From Candidatus Accumulibacter phosphatis (GTDB taxonomy: Bacteria; Pseudomonadota; Gammaproteobacteria; Burkholderiales; Rhodocyclaceae): DNA of 64,000 nucleotides. Within the stretch, counting starts at the first letter, position 1. Every line of letters begins with the position of its first letter. Positions 10,501-20,249 of this stretch are shown here, piece after piece. The notes beneath the pieces are model-generated. The model was given only the letters and a program-made list of their open reading frames with translations, made no database searches and had not been told where the DNA came from. Location of the stretch: contig NZ_SPMY01000043.1 in assembly GCF_012939955.1 (NCBI RefSeq), positions 1-64,000 of the forward strand. The letters run 5' to 3'. The translations under genes and the position numbers were made by a program.

Positions 10501-12676
10501 GCAGTGCCGCTCCGGCGAGCAGGGCGGCGTCGGCATTGGTGCGCACGACTTCGAATTCGGCCGGTGCGCCCTCGCGCGCGTAGTCGCCGACGAACATCGG
10601 CCGCAGTCCGACCAGGACCGGTGCCGGCCAGAAGACGCGTTCGATGCTGCGGATCACCGGCCGGCCGCCGCTTTCGAGCAGGCTCAGCGTGGCGCGCACG
10701 GTGAACGGCGAATGCCGCGCGACGATCGTCGCCAGGTCGACTTCGATGCTCGCCTGGCCCTTGTCGTCCATGCTCGTTTCCGGCAGCTCGCTACGCGACT
10801 TGACGCTGTCTTCGTCGGCATCGCCGAAGACGAATCCCGGCAGCTTCTGCGCCAGCGGATTGCGGTTGCGTGCGCTGCTCACCGCGCCGACCAGCTGGTT
10901 TCCGGCAGCCGCGGCACCGTACAGGTAACGGCCGCTGACGTCGACCTGCCAGGTAGCCGAGGCTTCGCTCAAGTGATCGCTGGCGGTGCTCAGTTCGAGC
11001 TTCATTCTCTCCGGCAGGAATTCCTCGACCGCGAAAGCCATGCTGGTGCTGGCCATCCTGGCCGCCGGGTCGGCGCGCAGTTCGAGTTGCCAGGAACCGG
11101 TGGCGGCGTCGACCGGCAGTTCGATGGCGCGCTGGTAGTAGCCGGCGAAGGCCGGGTCGGGTTGCCAGGTGGCCGTCCACTGGGCCTTTCCGTCGGGGCG
11201 GCGAAGAATGGCCTGGATCGGTTGTGGGGGGACGGGATGGCCGTCGGCATCGCGGGCCAGAACCGAGACTTCGAAGTGCTCACCCGGCCGGTAGAGGTTG
11301 CGACCGCTGTAGGCAAAAAGGCGCAGCGGTACGTAGGGCATGCCGGCGATATCGAATTCGGCGAGGTCGAGCGCCGCTTCGCGCAGCGTGATCAGCGACA
11401 TCTGCTCGCCTTCTCTGGCCATCAGCACGCGCGCGCCGGCCGGTTTCTCGGCAAAGCTGACGCGGCCGTCAGCGTCGCTCTCGGCACGTACCAGGGTCTT
11501 GCCCTGTTTGTCCACCCAGCTCACTTCGACGCCCGCGCGCGCCTTGCCGTCGGTCAGCGAACTGATGTAGGCATCTGCGCCACTGGCGTACTGGCGCAGA
11601 TGCAGGCCGAGATCGCTGACGTAGAAGTAGGTCGTCTGGTAGTCGCCGCGGAAACGATTCGGTTGCGACATCACCGCCACGTAGACCCCGGGTTCGCGGA
11701 GCGCCGGAATGCTCTCGACCGGGATGAAGGTGACGCGGCGGCGATCGGCTTGCTGTTCGGTCAGAAAGCGGCCGACGAAGGCGCTGCTCGTCAGCTTGTG
11801 CAGCTGATCGAGATCCCAGTAGCTGACGGCTCCCTTGAGGCGCGTGCCACGCTTGTAATAGTCGTGGCCGTCATCGGCATCAACATCGTCGTCGCGAGCC
11901 TGCTCGCTGCTGGTCGCTCCCTGGGCGACGACTTTTTCGAGGAAGCGAGCCAGTTGATCGGGCTTGACCTTGAGGAACTGGATGTCCACTTCCGGCACGT
12001 TGACCGTGGTCACCGGCAGGCCGCCGTTCTGCGCTGCCGGCAAAACCATGCCGCGGCTGGCAAAGTAGAAGGCCGGCGGAACAGCTGCGGTAACAATCGA
12101 GAAGCGCGCTTCCTGGTCGAGCTTGCTGCCGTTGCTGGCCGGCAAACCGGGCTGGACGCGTACCACGTAGCGTACCTGCGGCTTGATGCGTGGGAAGAAC
12201 AGCAGGTGTGGGTTTTCGCCGACGACCCAGGCGCCGGCAACCGGCTTGCCGCCTTCGAGTTCGGTATCCTGCGGCGCGGTGCTGGTGGTGGTTTGCGCAG
12301 AGCGGTCGTCGTCCCCTGCGTCGTCCGCAGCGGCATCGTCCACGCTGCCGTCGTCGCGCGCCGGGCGGGCTTCCGTCGCGGCAGGCATTTCCAGAACCTG
12401 CACGAACTTGTCGTAGTTGCGCTTGCTATCGAGGGGCAGACTGAACGACAGGGCCAGCGCCGGCGAGCCGTCGAGTTCGCGATGCGTGCCGTCGACCACC
12501 TCGAAGTGCACGCCAGCCGTTGCCGCGTCATCCCTGTCTTTGTCTGGCGAATGGCCGATGGCCAGAAAGATTGAAATCGCCGCCACCGCGGCTGCGACAA
12601 TCGCCAGCATTTGCGCCTGGCCAAGCTGTCGCCAGCCTTGTCCGCCGCCCTGTTCCGCCTGTCGTCCGATCTGCAT
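7511..12676 (-). CDS. yfhM: Bacterial alpha-2-macroglobulin (YfhM-like)
   Basis: About 1,721 residues. An N-terminal hydrophobic anchor (LAIVAAAVAAISIFLAIG) lies near residues 23-42, in place of the lipobox of E. coli YfhM. Macroglobulin domains follow, then a thioester motif 'GCAEQTT' near residue 1230 and a complement-component-like helical domain ending in a receptor-like C-terminal domain. The intact CxEQ motif indicates a working thioester, so it can trap attacking proteases in the periplasm, with PbpC repairing the wall. ATG 12676 is chosen over 12748 because a ggaga sequence precedes it. A low-complexity Asp-rich stretch occurs around residues 115-135. The usual partner pbpC lies downstream, separated by a toxin-antitoxin pair. 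Confidence 0.93.
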   Translation of the reverse strand: MQIGRQAEQGGGQGWRQLGQAQMLAIVAAAVAAISIFLAIGHSPDKDRDDAATAGVHFEVVDGTHRELDGSPALALSFSLPLDSKRNYDKFVQVLEMPAATEARPARDDGSVDDAAADDAGDDDRSAQTTTSTAPQDTELEGGKPVAGAWVVGENPHLLFFPRIKPQVRYVVRVQPGLPASNGSKLDQEARFSIVTAAVPPAFYFASRGMVLPAAQNGGLPVTTVNVPEVDIQFLKVKPDQLARFLEKVVAQGATSSEQARDDDVDADDGHDYYKRGTRLKGAVSYWDLDQLHKLTSSAFVGRFLTEQQADRRRVTFIPVESIPALREPGVYVAVMSQPNRFRGDYQTTYFYVSDLGLHLRQYASGADAYISSLTDGKARAGVEVSWVDKQGKTLVRAESDADGRVSFAEKPAGARVLMAREGEQMSLITLREAALDLAEFDIAGMPYVPLRLFAYSGRNLYRPGEHFEVSVLARDADGHPVPPQPIQAILRRPDGKAQWTATWQPDPAFAGYYQRAIELPVDAATGSWQLELRADPAARMASTSMAFAVEEFLPERMKLELSTASDHLSEASATWQVDVSGRYLYGAAAAGNQLVGAVSSARNRNPLAQKLPGFVFGDADEDSVKSRSELPETSMDDKGQASIEVDLATIVARHSPFTVRATLSLLESGGRPVIRSIERVFWPAPVLVGLRPMFVGDYAREGAPAEFEVVRTNADAALLAGAALPVRLFREDRHYYWRFDDQRGWHSGFTEGNELVATTQVSVPAGGRGMLSLPVKYGRYRVEVFDPETGQTTRFRFYAGWSAKDDETQGVRPDRVTLKLDKPAYLAGETARLTITPPHAGEALVTVEGERGLWARRLTIGVDGGSIAIPIDKAWERHDLYVAVMVLRPGGKDEKVTPARALGLLHLPLDRGSRKLAVNLETAPKVEPEQPLKVKISVPEAKGQKTLLTLSAVDEGILNITRFASPDPFAFFFAKLRYGADAYDIYGRVIEKMAGDRGKLKFGGDAGPQPTRSLPKKVRLVDLFSGPVMLDENGQAEVSLPVPDFNGSLRLMAVAASGERFGWQEAEVTVAAPLIVELATPRFLSVGDRAVLALDVQNLAGSAQQISLAVSNSDGLLIQDGEQEFWLQDQQKRTLRIPIEAGSALGLTEIQVRVDSPRVKINRRFPLQVQAPTPRQTVIKRLSIAPGESIEVRDAELGGFLRQTVAATLAISNQPPIDVRNAVQGLLRYPYGCAEQTTSSAYPHVFIDAAAARKFALQPFTQAQRAAMLDKAIARLAGMQAPNGGFSLWGNLSEYQYWLSAYVSNFLIDAREQGFNVPPEVEKRALGFLLKGLQEGLAGLPTGTVTYNENSVWNDPRYAGSGRFAVLAYGAYVLARQGKAPLSTLRQLADAQAAAPSGLALVQLGLALKLMGDEARANSAIAAGLLKRRAGPHGAWWGDYGSNLRDWALIYVLLDKHGLTPAGREDLLAQVAGEMLSQRSYSTQEQMALFLLGRSFATDTAREWRGEFLSAGEAQMIGGQGTQYLPLATEQLAAGVTIRNPGHAPLVAELNFAGNPLSMPSARRTDFDLRRDWFSADGKPLGERPLRVGETAIVRLQVNSAGRYVNGLVVDYIPAGLEIENTNIVQGEQAVITIDGVDPRQAMQHNSIQHVEFRDDRFVVAARLSGKMHFFYRVRVVTPGRFVLPPTYAEDMYQPQIYGLAGGGETLLVSDGKDDRSESR

Positions 12677-12799
12677 GGCTTTCTCCAGAGGCAAGTTCTC
12701 CAGGGATTCTAGCAGGCAGCCGCTGCGCGGTGGCGAGGTCCACGGCAAAGAGCGGCGAGCGCAAGGCTCCGCGCTTGGCCGTGCCGGGGGACGCTCAGC

Positions 12800-13618
12800 T
12801 CAGTTTCGGGCTTCGCCAAGCGCGCAGTCGACCTGAAAGAGCTCGCGGTCTTCAAGGCGAATGGCGGTCAGATGGCGGCCCCAGAGGCAACCTGAATCGA
12901 GGGCCAGCAGATTGGCTTCGATTTTCAGCCCGAGCGCCGACCAGTGACCGGTGACCAGCACGTCGTCGGCGCTGCGTTGGTTGGGAAGCTCGAACCACGG
13001 CATCAGCCCGGCCGGGGCGCTGCTGAGCTCGCCCTTGGTCTTGAAATCCATGATCCCCTCCGAGGTGCAGAAGCGCATGCGGGTCATGGCATTGACGATG
13101 ACTCGCAAGCGCGGCCATCCTTCCAGATCGTCCGACCACGCGGCGGGTTCGCTGCCCCACATATTGGCCATGAAATCGAGGTAGGTCGGGCCGGCCAGTA
13201 CTGCCTCGACCTCCGCCGCCAGCTCGCGAGCCCTGTCCGTGGTCCATTGCGGCAGCAGTCCGGCATGCACCAGGCAGAACGGACCTTCGCGGTGACACAG
13301 CGGGCGATGGCGCAGCCAGCCCATCAATTCCTCGCAGTCGGGCGCGTCAAGGATGTCGTCGAGCGTGTCACCCTTGTTGCGCCGGTCGAAGCCCGCGGCG
13401 GCCATCAACAGGTAGAGGTCGTGATTGCCGAGAACGGTGGTTGCGGCAGCGCCCAGGTCACGCACGAAGCGCAGGGTTTCCAATGAGCGCGGGCCGCGGT
13501 TGACCAGGTCGCCGACAAACCACACGCGGTCTCGCGCCGGGTTGAAGCGGCATTTTTCCAGCAGCTGCTGTAGCGAGTCGAAGCAGCCCTGGATATCGCC
13601 GATTGCGTAAGTTGCCAT
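12800..13618 (-). CDS. apaH: Symmetrical bis(5'-nucleosyl)-tetraphosphatase
   Basis: A 272-residue protein, the usual ApaH length, with the metallophosphatase motifs GDIQG (residues 7-11), GDLVNRG (36-42) and GNHD (64-67) and a later 'GHWSALG'. It cleaves Ap4A to two ADP in the cytoplasm and also acts on Np4-capped RNA, a stress-linked function. It lies 9 bases downstream of galE on the same strand, so the two are probably co-transcribed. Start ATG at 13618 gives MATYAIGDIQG, matching the family N terminus. Confidence 0.95.
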   Translation of the reverse strand: MATYAIGDIQGCFDSLQQLLEKCRFNPARDRVWFVGDLVNRGPRSLETLRFVRDLGAAATTVLGNHDLYLLMAAAGFDRRNKGDTLDDILDAPDCEELMGWLRHRPLCHREGPFCLVHAGLLPQWTTDRARELAAEVEAVLAGPTYLDFMANMWGSEPAAWSDDLEGWPRLRVIVNAMTRMRFCTSEGIMDFKTKGELSSAPAGLMPWFELPNQRSADDVLVTGHWSALGLKIEANLLALDSGCLWGRHLTAIRLEDRELFQVDCALGEARN

Positions 13619-13627
13619 GATCGTCCG

Positions 13628-14632
13628 TCAGGTCCTGGCGCACTGCTGCTGCCAGCGCCAGGCATCGCTGCACATCTCGTCGATGCCTCGCCGCGCTTGC
13701 CATCCCAACAGCTCTGCGGCGAGCGCAGGATCGGCGTAGCAGGCGCCGATGTCGCCGGGCCGCCGCGGCACCAGTGCGTAGGGTATCGGGCGTCCACTGG
13801 CGGCTGCAAAGGCGCGCACCATGTCCAGCACCGAGTAGCCGCAACCGGTGCCGAGATTGACCGTCAGCAGGCCACCCTTGGTGAGCAGATAGTCAAGAGC
13901 TGCCAGATGGCCGTCGACGAGATCCATGACGTGAATGTAGTCGCGCACGCCGGTGCCGTCGGGCGTCGGATAGTCGTTGCCAAAAACACTCAGTTGCCGG
14001 CGTTCGCCTGCCGCCACCTGTGCCACGTAGGGCAGGAGGTTGTTCGGAGTGCCATTCGGTTCCTCGCCGATCAAGCCGCTGGCGTGCGCGCCGACGGGAT
14101 TGAAATAGCGCAGGCGCGCGATTCGCCACTCCTCATCGGCCTGCGCCAGGTCGGCCAGAATGTCTTCGATCATCAGCTTGCTGGCGCCGTAGGGGTTGGT
14201 CGTCGAGCGCGGAAAATCTTCCCGGATGGGCACCGACGCCGGGTCGCCATAGACCGTCGCCGAGGAGCTGAAGATCAGCGTTTTCACCGCGCTTTCGGCC
14301 ATCACTTCGCAGAGGCTGATCGTGCCCCCGACATTGCAGTCGTAGTAACGCAAGGGTTGAGCGACCGATTCTCCGACCGCTTTCAAGCCGGCGAAATGAA
14401 TCACCGCGTCGATCGGCGAGGCGGCAAAGACGCGCCGCAAGAGCGCTCGGTCGCGGACATCGCCCTCGAAAAAGACCGGCCGCTGGCCGGTAATCCGAGC
14501 AACCCGATCGAGAACTTCGGGGCGACTGTTGGACAGATCATCGACGACGATCACGCCATGGCCTGCCGCCAGTAAGGCGACGCAGGCGTGCGAGCCGATA
14601 TAGCCGCTACCTCCCGTTACCAGGATATTCAT
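13628..14632 (-). CDS. galE: UDP-glucose 4-epimerase
   Basis: A 334-residue short-chain dehydrogenase-type protein. It has the NAD-binding 'GGSGYIGSH' at the N terminus, the catalytic 'SSSATVYG' Ser region and the YxxxK pair in 'NPYGASK', and ends like GalE. It interconverts UDP-glucose and UDP-galactose for polysaccharide synthesis. The ATG at 14632 is preceded by gtgagg about six bases upstream; the alternative GTG at 14644 is less likely. It heads a short operon with apaH. Confidence 0.95.
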   Translation of the reverse strand: MNILVTGGSGYIGSHACVALLAAGHGVIVVDDLSNSRPEVLDRVARITGQRPVFFEGDVRDRALLRRVFAASPIDAVIHFAGLKAVGESVAQPLRYYDCNVGGTISLCEVMAESAVKTLIFSSSATVYGDPASVPIREDFPRSTTNPYGASKLMIEDILADLAQADEEWRIARLRYFNPVGAHASGLIGEEPNGTPNNLLPYVAQVAAGERRQLSVFGNDYPTPDGTGVRDYIHVMDLVDGHLAALDYLLTKGGLLTVNLGTGCGYSVLDMVRAFAAASGRPIPYALVPRRPGDIGACYADPALAAELLGWQARRGIDEMCSDAWRWQQQCART

Positions 14633-14644
14633 TCTTAGCCTCAC

Positions 14645-15010
14645 ATGAATGCGCTTTCGAGCGCGTGGCCAGCGCTGTGCTGCGCGATCAGGCTCTCGTC
14701 GGGCTCGCTTTCGCGGCCCTCGCGCCGCGACAAGCGTGCGCTATTGGTCCCGGATTCGCTGGCTCAACTTTTTCGCACTTCTGCCCATGCTGACGCAGCG
14801 CCAGGGGCGAAAACGGGGTAGCGGGGAATAGTAACAGGCACACAGGCAACCGACACGCAGACAAATCTTGCGGCAATTTCGAGCATTTCAAAGCCATTCC
14901 CAGCATTTCCCACTGGCATCGGGAACGGCACAACAGCGCGGACTGTTCGCCGACAACTCCGGCCGCAAGCGGGCGCGGAGTGCCGGCATCAAGCGGCGCT
15001 GCGCGCCCTG
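14645..15010. other. Intergenic region between galE and the H-NS-like gene
   Basis: About 365 bases with no gene I can support. It should hold the promoter of galE-apaH (reading leftward) and the end of the H-NS-like transcript. No strong hairpin was found. Confidence 0.5.
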
Positions 15011-15319
15011 CTAGCGAGCCACGAGAAACTCGTCCCGATGCCGACCCTGCCCCTCAAGGCTGGTCAGCCAGTTTGGCGCCTTGCCGCGACCTGACCAGGT
15101 TTCACCATTCGGCCCGCGAAACTTGACGGCGACCGTGGTGCGTATTTTTCCAGCCACGACGCCGAGGCCTTTGAAGCCACAATCGGCGGCTGTCAAACCA
15201 TAGTCGGCAATCAGTTCCTTGGCCTGGGCGATCGCCGCCGACACTTCCGAGCGCCGCGCTTCGGCGATCTGCTGTTCCAAGGAATCACGCTGTTCCAATA
15301 ACTCTTTGTAAGTCGCCAT
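15011..15319 (-). CDS. H-NS family nucleoid-associated protein
   Basis: A 102-residue protein with the betaproteobacterial H-NS layout. An N-terminal coiled-coil oligomerisation part (MATYKELLEQRDSLEQQI) is followed by a C-terminal DNA-binding loop 'ETWSGRGKAPNWL', a variant of the TWTGRGRxPxW motif that binds the AT-rich minor groove. It would silence horizontally acquired, AT-rich DNA. Start ATG 15319 has an excellent caggaga Shine-Dalgarno sequence; upstream codons to 15388 look non-coding. It appears monocistronic. Confidence 0.92.
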   Translation of the reverse strand: MATYKELLEQRDSLEQQIAEARRSEVSAAIAQAKELIADYGLTAADCGFKGLGVVAGKIRTTVAVKFRGPNGETWSGRGKAPNWLTSLEGQGRHRDEFLVAR

Positions 15320-15538
15320 ACTTATCTCCTGGGGTAAAAATGTGTTATCAAAAAAAGCAATTGAAACAGGCTGCGAGCCACCCATCAAGGGAAAATCTCA
15401 CAAACCCGGGGTTACTCTCTGCCGGTCGGAAGGCCGGCTACAGAGGAGGTCGTGCAGGTAAGTCATTTGCTCACCGCCTTGCTTTGCCCGGTACACCACC
15501 ATCATCGCTGCAGCCAGGCACCGCTGCGGCGGAAGCGG

Positions 15539-15556
15539 ACCCCAAGCGCTTGGGGT
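15539..15556 (-). terminator. Palindrome downstream of the flavin reductase
   Basis: A perfect 18-bp palindrome, accccaagcgcttggggt, lies 28 bases past the flavin reductase stop on the minus strand. It could fold as a hairpin and end the transcript, but has no T-run; an operator role is also possible. Confidence 0.4.
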
Positions 15557-15583
15557 CAAAAGTTGCAGTCTGTTCTCTCAGCG

Positions 15584-16710
<1,127 letters not shown>

Positions 16711-16854
16711 TTGATCCGTGCCGCTGATTTTCCCATCCGTCGGGGACGCCGCCTGGCGTCGCTAGCCGCCCCTGCGGCTGGCGAATCGATGCGCGTCGCC
16801 CTGGGACTGGGACTGGGACTGGGACTGGGACTGGGAGCGCTGATCCATGGCTGA
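16711..16854 (+). CDS. Small reading frame with Leu-Gly repeats overlapping mutY start
   Basis: A 47-codon frame that opens at TTG 16711, about eight bases after agaggag, and stops at TGA 16854, eight bases inside mutY. Its C-terminal half is encoded by six perfect copies of ctggga and reads as alternating Leu-Gly. The overlap with mutY suggests a translationally coupled leader peptide. Whether it is made is unproven. An internal ATG at 16789 would give a 21-residue version. No family is recognised, and chance cannot be excluded. Confidence 0.4.
   Translation: MIRAADFPIRRGRRLASLAAPAAGESMRVALGLGLGLGLGLGALIHG
16801..16836 (+). repeat. Hexanucleotide microsatellite (ctggga)6 upstream of mutY
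   Basis: Six perfect tandem copies of ctggga end 10 bases before the mutY ATG and run into the purine-rich tgggag that probably serves as its ribosome-binding site. Copy-number change would alter leader spacing and structure and the length of the overlapping small frame, but not its reading phase. Confidence 0.9.
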
Positions 16855-17968
16855 CTCTCTGGATGCGGCGCAGCGCGGTTTCGCGCGCCGCATCATCATC
16901 TGGCAGGAAGGGCATGGCCGCCACGATTTGCCCTGGCAGAAAACACGAGACCCGTATCGGATTTGGTTATCTGAAATCATGCTGCAGCAAACGCAAGTGC
17001 AGACGGTGCTTCCCTATTACGCGCGTTTTCTGATGCGTTTCCCGACTCTGGAAGTGCTTGCTGCTGCGCCGCTCGAGAGCGTCCTCGAACTATGGTCGGG
17101 GCTCGGTTACTACGCGCGCGCGCGCCATCTTCACCGTTGCGCGCAAGTCATCGCCGCGGGCGACGGGACGCTGTCGGCAGATCCCGAAGGAAACGCACGC
17201 TTGCCGGGGATCGGGCGCTCGACAGCTGCCGCGATCAGCGTTTTTGCCTTTGGTCGCCGGGCGGCCATTCTCGACGGCAATGTTAAACGCGTGCTGGCCC
17301 GTTGTTTCGCTGCCAAAGCAGCGGCCACTGCCGCGCAAGATGAACGCCAGATGTGGGCCCTCGCTGAATCACTGTTGCCGGCCAGCAGTATCGAGAGCTA
17401 TAGCCAGGGCATGATGGACCTGGGGGCGACGGTGTGCTCTCGCCACAAGCCGCAATGTGAGCTTTGTCCGCTCCGCGAGATCTGTCTCGCCTGCCGTGAC
17501 GGTCGGCAGGCCGAACTGCCGCGGCGGCGAGTGAAACGTGCACCAGCGCAACGGCTGAGCAGCCTGCTGCTGCTCAGCGACGGTCGGCGCATCCTGCTCG
17601 AACGCCGGCCGCCTATCGGCATCTGGGGTGGACTGCTGAGCCTGCCCGAAGGCAGCGGCGATTCGGCGGCTGTTTTCGCCGAGCGCCACGGCTGTCGTCT
17701 GCTGAGTAGCCGGGAACTGACGCCCATCGAACACAGCTTCACCCATTTCCGCTTGACCATGCAGGTGTTGCACTGCCAGGTGGAGGCGATCGGCCTGCAG
17801 GCCAATCAAGCCCCGCTGCAATGGTTGCCGGTCGATGAAGTCGTCGCGGCGGCCTTGCCGGCGCCGATCAAGAGGCTGCTGCTGGCGCTGGGGATGCGCG
17901 ACGCACCGTCGATCGAGGAAGCGAGCGTCGCCGATGATGAGGCGCACACCACCCGGTCGGAAAGCTGA
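16847..17968 (+). CDS. mutY: A/G-specific adenine glycosylase
   Basis: A 373-residue protein. It has the helix-hairpin-helix 'LPGIGRSTAAAI', the catalytic Asp in 'ILDGNVKRVL', the substrate Glu in 'SEIMLQQTQV', a four-cysteine iron-sulfur loop (C-x6-C-x2-C-x5-C in 'CSRHKPQCELCPLREIC'), and a C-terminal NUDIX-like 8-oxoG recognition domain. It removes adenine mispaired with 8-oxoguanine, so its loss gives a G:C to T:A mutator. An in-frame TGA just before the ATG fixes the start at 16847. The microsatellite in its leader is unusual for a DNA-repair gene. Confidence 0.95.
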   Translation: MADSLDAAQRGFARRIIIWQEGHGRHDLPWQKTRDPYRIWLSEIMLQQTQVQTVLPYYARFLMRFPTLEVLAAAPLESVLELWSGLGYYARARHLHRCAQVIAAGDGTLSADPEGNARLPGIGRSTAAAISVFAFGRRAAILDGNVKRVLARCFAAKAAATAAQDERQMWALAESLLPASSIESYSQGMMDLGATVCSRHKPQCELCPLREICLACRDGRQAELPRRRVKRAPAQRLSSLLLLSDGRRILLERRPPIGIWGGLLSLPEGSGDSAAVFAERHGCRLLSSRELTPIEHSFTHFRLTMQVLHCQVEAIGLQANQAPLQWLPVDEVVAAALPAPIKRLLLALGMRDAPSIEEASVADDEAHTTRSES

Positions 17969-17975
17969 CCGGGTG
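17950..17975 (+). terminator. Terminator hairpin at the end of mutY
   Basis: A perfect 9-bp stem (cacccggtc / gaccgggtg) with an 8-base loop spans the mutY stop codon and is followed by a T-rich stretch (attacatttctgt). Confidence 0.65.
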
Positions 17976-18056
17976 ATTACATTTCTGTAATAGGCCGCCC
18001 AGCGGCGTCGCAAGCAGGCACAATCTCGCGCAATGACTGGGCAGCGGACGACGCAC

Positions 18057-18737
18057 ATGAAGATACTGATTGTCGAAGATGAGCCAAAGACTGGCGACTA
18101 TTTGCGCAAGGGTTTGCTTGAGGCGGGTTTCGTTGTCGATCTTGCACGTGATGGTCTCGATGGTCTGCACCTGGCACTGAGTGGCGATTACGATCTGATC
18201 GTGCTCGATGTGATGCTGCCTTCGCTGGACGGCTGGGGCGTCCTGACAACGGTGCGCCGTAGCGGTCACGAAACGCCGGTACTCTTTCTCACCGCCCGCG
18301 ACGGCGTGGAAGACCGGGTGCGTGGGCTGGAACTGGGCGCGGACGATTACCTCGTCAAGCCCTTTGCCTTTTCCGAGTTGCTTGCCCGCGTGCGCACCCT
18401 GCTCAGGCGCGGCCGTTCGCAGGAAGTCGAGATGCTGCGCGCCGCAGATCTGGAGTTGGATCTCTTGCGCCGTCGCGTCAGCCGCGCGGGCGTACGCATC
18501 GATCTCACGGCCAAGGAATTCGCGCTGCTCGAGCTGCTCTTACGCCGCCAGGGGCAGGTCTTGCCGCGCTCCCTGATTGCCTCACAAGTGTGGGACATGA
18601 ACTTCGACAGCGACACTAACGTGATCGACGTCGCGGTGCGTCGCTTGCGTGTAAAAGTGGATGAACCCTTCGAACCGAAGCTGATCCGCACCGTGCGTGG
18701 TATGGGCTACGTGCTCGAAATTCCGGCAGCTCTCTGA
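18057..18737 (+). CDS. OmpR-family response regulator, CusR/CopR-like
   Basis: A 226-residue regulator. Its receiver domain has the acidic pair 'VEDE', phospho-acceptor Asp in 'LIVLDVMLP', Thr in 'LTARD' and Lys in 'YLVKPF'. A winged-helix DNA-binding domain ends in '[11 protein letters not shown]'. It is most like heavy-metal regulators (CusR/CopR/CzcR). The start at ATG 18057 (MKILIVEDE) follows the family; a frame-open ATG at 18033 exists. The sensor kinase starts two bases after its stop, so the two are coupled. No intact metal pump is adjacent, but a CzcA/CusA remnant occurs at 23.5 kb. Confidence 0.88.
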   Translation: MKILIVEDEPKTGDYLRKGLLEAGFVVDLARDGLDGLHLALSGDYDLIVLDVMLPSLDGWGVLTTVRRSGHETPVLFLTARDGVEDRVRGLELGADDYLVKPFAFSELLARVRTLLRRGRSQEVEMLRAADLELDLLRRRVSRAGVRIDLTAKEFALLELLLRRQGQVLPRSLIASQVWDMNFDSDTNVIDVAVRRLRVKVDEPFEPKLIRTVRGMGYVLEIPAAL

Positions 18738-18739
18738 AC

Positions 18740-20155
18740 GTGCGGGCGTGGCCGAGGTCACTGACCACCCGTCTGGCGCTGCTCTTCGCGCTGCTGACGG
18801 CGACCTTGTTGCTGGTTGTCGTGCTGGTGCAGGGGAGCGCCGTCGAAAGCCATATGCGCGAGCTTGACGATCATGAGCTCACTGGCAAGGTGACGCTCAT
18901 CAAGAACGTCCTGCATGATGCCGAACCGTCCGCATCCCTGTCACGTCGGCTTGACGACGCTTTTATCGGGCACGACATGTTGGCGGTGGTACTGCGCGAC
19001 GCCGAGGGCAGCGTCGTCTATGCACTGCGTCCGGAGTTCTTCGGCGAACGACAATTGGCCGCTGACTCAGTGCTGGATGTCACCACGACATGGGAAAAAG
19101 GCGGGGAAAAAGGCGGGGAAAAGGGCAGCGACGAGAGCAGCAAACAATACCTTGGGCTGGAGACTCTCGTCGAAGCGCTCGATTCCGGCTCCAGGCCGAC
19201 TCGCTTGCGCGCGCTGGTCGGACTCGATGTCTCGCATCACCTGCGCTTCCTCGAAGAGGTACGCAAGCGCCTGTGGATCGACATTTTCTTCGCTGCGATC
19301 ATCGCGGCTTTGTTCGCCTGGTTCGCGGCACACCGCGGACTCGCCCCCTTACGGCGAGTAACCGCTACCGCCCGCGGCCTGTCGGCAGAATGTCTCGGCG
19401 AGCGCCTTCCCGAGCGCGACGCACCGAATGAGGTTCGCGACTTGGTGATCGCTTTCAACGGCATGCTCGAGCGACTGGAATCCTCATTTCGCCGCTTGTC
19501 CGATTTCTCGGCCGATATCGCCCATGAGTTGCGCACGCCGGTCTCGAACCTGATGACCCAGACCGAGGTCGCCTTGTCGCACACCCGGAGTCCGGACGAG
19601 TACCGCGACGTTCTTGCTTCCAACCTGGAAGAGTACGAGCGCATTGCACGCATGGTCAGCGACATGCTGTTTCTTGCCCAGGCTGAAAACGGGCATCTGC
19701 TGCACTCGTCCGAAGCGGTCAATCTGGCCGATGAGGCGCGGGCACTGATTGACTTCTACGAAGCGCTGGCCGAGGAGAAAGGCGTGCAGATCGTCCTTGC
19801 GGGAGAGGCGAGCATTACTGCTGACCGTTCGATGATGCGTCGTGCACTGTCCAACCTGTTGTCGAATGCTCTTCGTCATACCCCGTCAGGAAGTATCGTC
19901 GAGATTTCGATTAGCAGTCAGGCCTGCTTGGCGATGCTGGCCGTGAAGAACCACGGCGATACGATTCCGTCCGATCAGCTGGCGCGGATTTTCGAGCGCT
20001 TCCATCGTGCAAGTCCCGAGCGACACCGACACGGTGAGGGCGCCGGCCTTGGGCTGGCCATCACGCGCAGCATTGTCGAGGCGCACGGCGGTCAGCTCAA
20101 GGTGACGTCCGCGGCCGGCGTAACCACCTTCACGCTGCATTTGCCGCTAGTGTAA
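18740..20155 (+). CDS. Heavy-metal-type sensor histidine kinase, CusS/CopS-like
   Basis: A 471-residue inner-membrane kinase. TM1 lies at about residues 9-29, followed by a periplasmic sensor region (30-180) and TM2 near 185-200. A HAMP domain comes next, then the dimerisation helix with the phospho-His in 'DIAHELRTPVSNL', and the ATPase domain with 'LSNLLSNALRHTP' and 'GAGLGLAI'. The GTG start at 18740 follows the regulator stop by two bases. The periplasmic region holds an odd low-complexity KGGEKGGEKG stretch, encoded by a near-perfect 12-bp tandem repeat at about 19090-19125, absent from typical CusS. The likely signal is Cu/Ag or a similar metal, by family resemblance only. Confidence 0.88.
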   Translation: MRAWPRSLTTRLALLFALLTATLLLVVVLVQGSAVESHMRELDDHELTGKVTLIKNVLHDAEPSASLSRRLDDAFIGHDMLAVVLRDAEGSVVYALRPEFFGERQLAADSVLDVTTTWEKGGEKGGEKGSDESSKQYLGLETLVEALDSGSRPTRLRALVGLDVSHHLRFLEEVRKRLWIDIFFAAIIAALFAWFAAHRGLAPLRRVTATARGLSAECLGERLPERDAPNEVRDLVIAFNGMLERLESSFRRLSDFSADIAHELRTPVSNLMTQTEVALSHTRSPDEYRDVLASNLEEYERIARMVSDMLFLAQAENGHLLHSSEAVNLADEARALIDFYEALAEEKGVQIVLAGEASITADRSMMRRALSNLLSNALRHTPSGSIVEISISSQACLAMLAVKNHGDTIPSDQLARIFERFHRASPERHRHGEGAGLGLAITRSIVEAHGGQLKVTSAAGVTTFTLHLPLV

Positions 20156-20249
20156 GCTTGCGCGTAGTGTGGAACACAGGCATTCCAGACATGACAAGGG
20201 CTGCCATGGACACGAACGAAGCTTGCGTGCCAAAGGGCAGAGTCTTCGA

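Noticed and set aside
9842-12574. Very long reading frame opposite the alpha-2-macroglobulin gene (910 codons)
   Set aside because: It is a shadow of a high-GC gene; no domain or start context, and the minus-strand protein has an intact thioester and family architecture.
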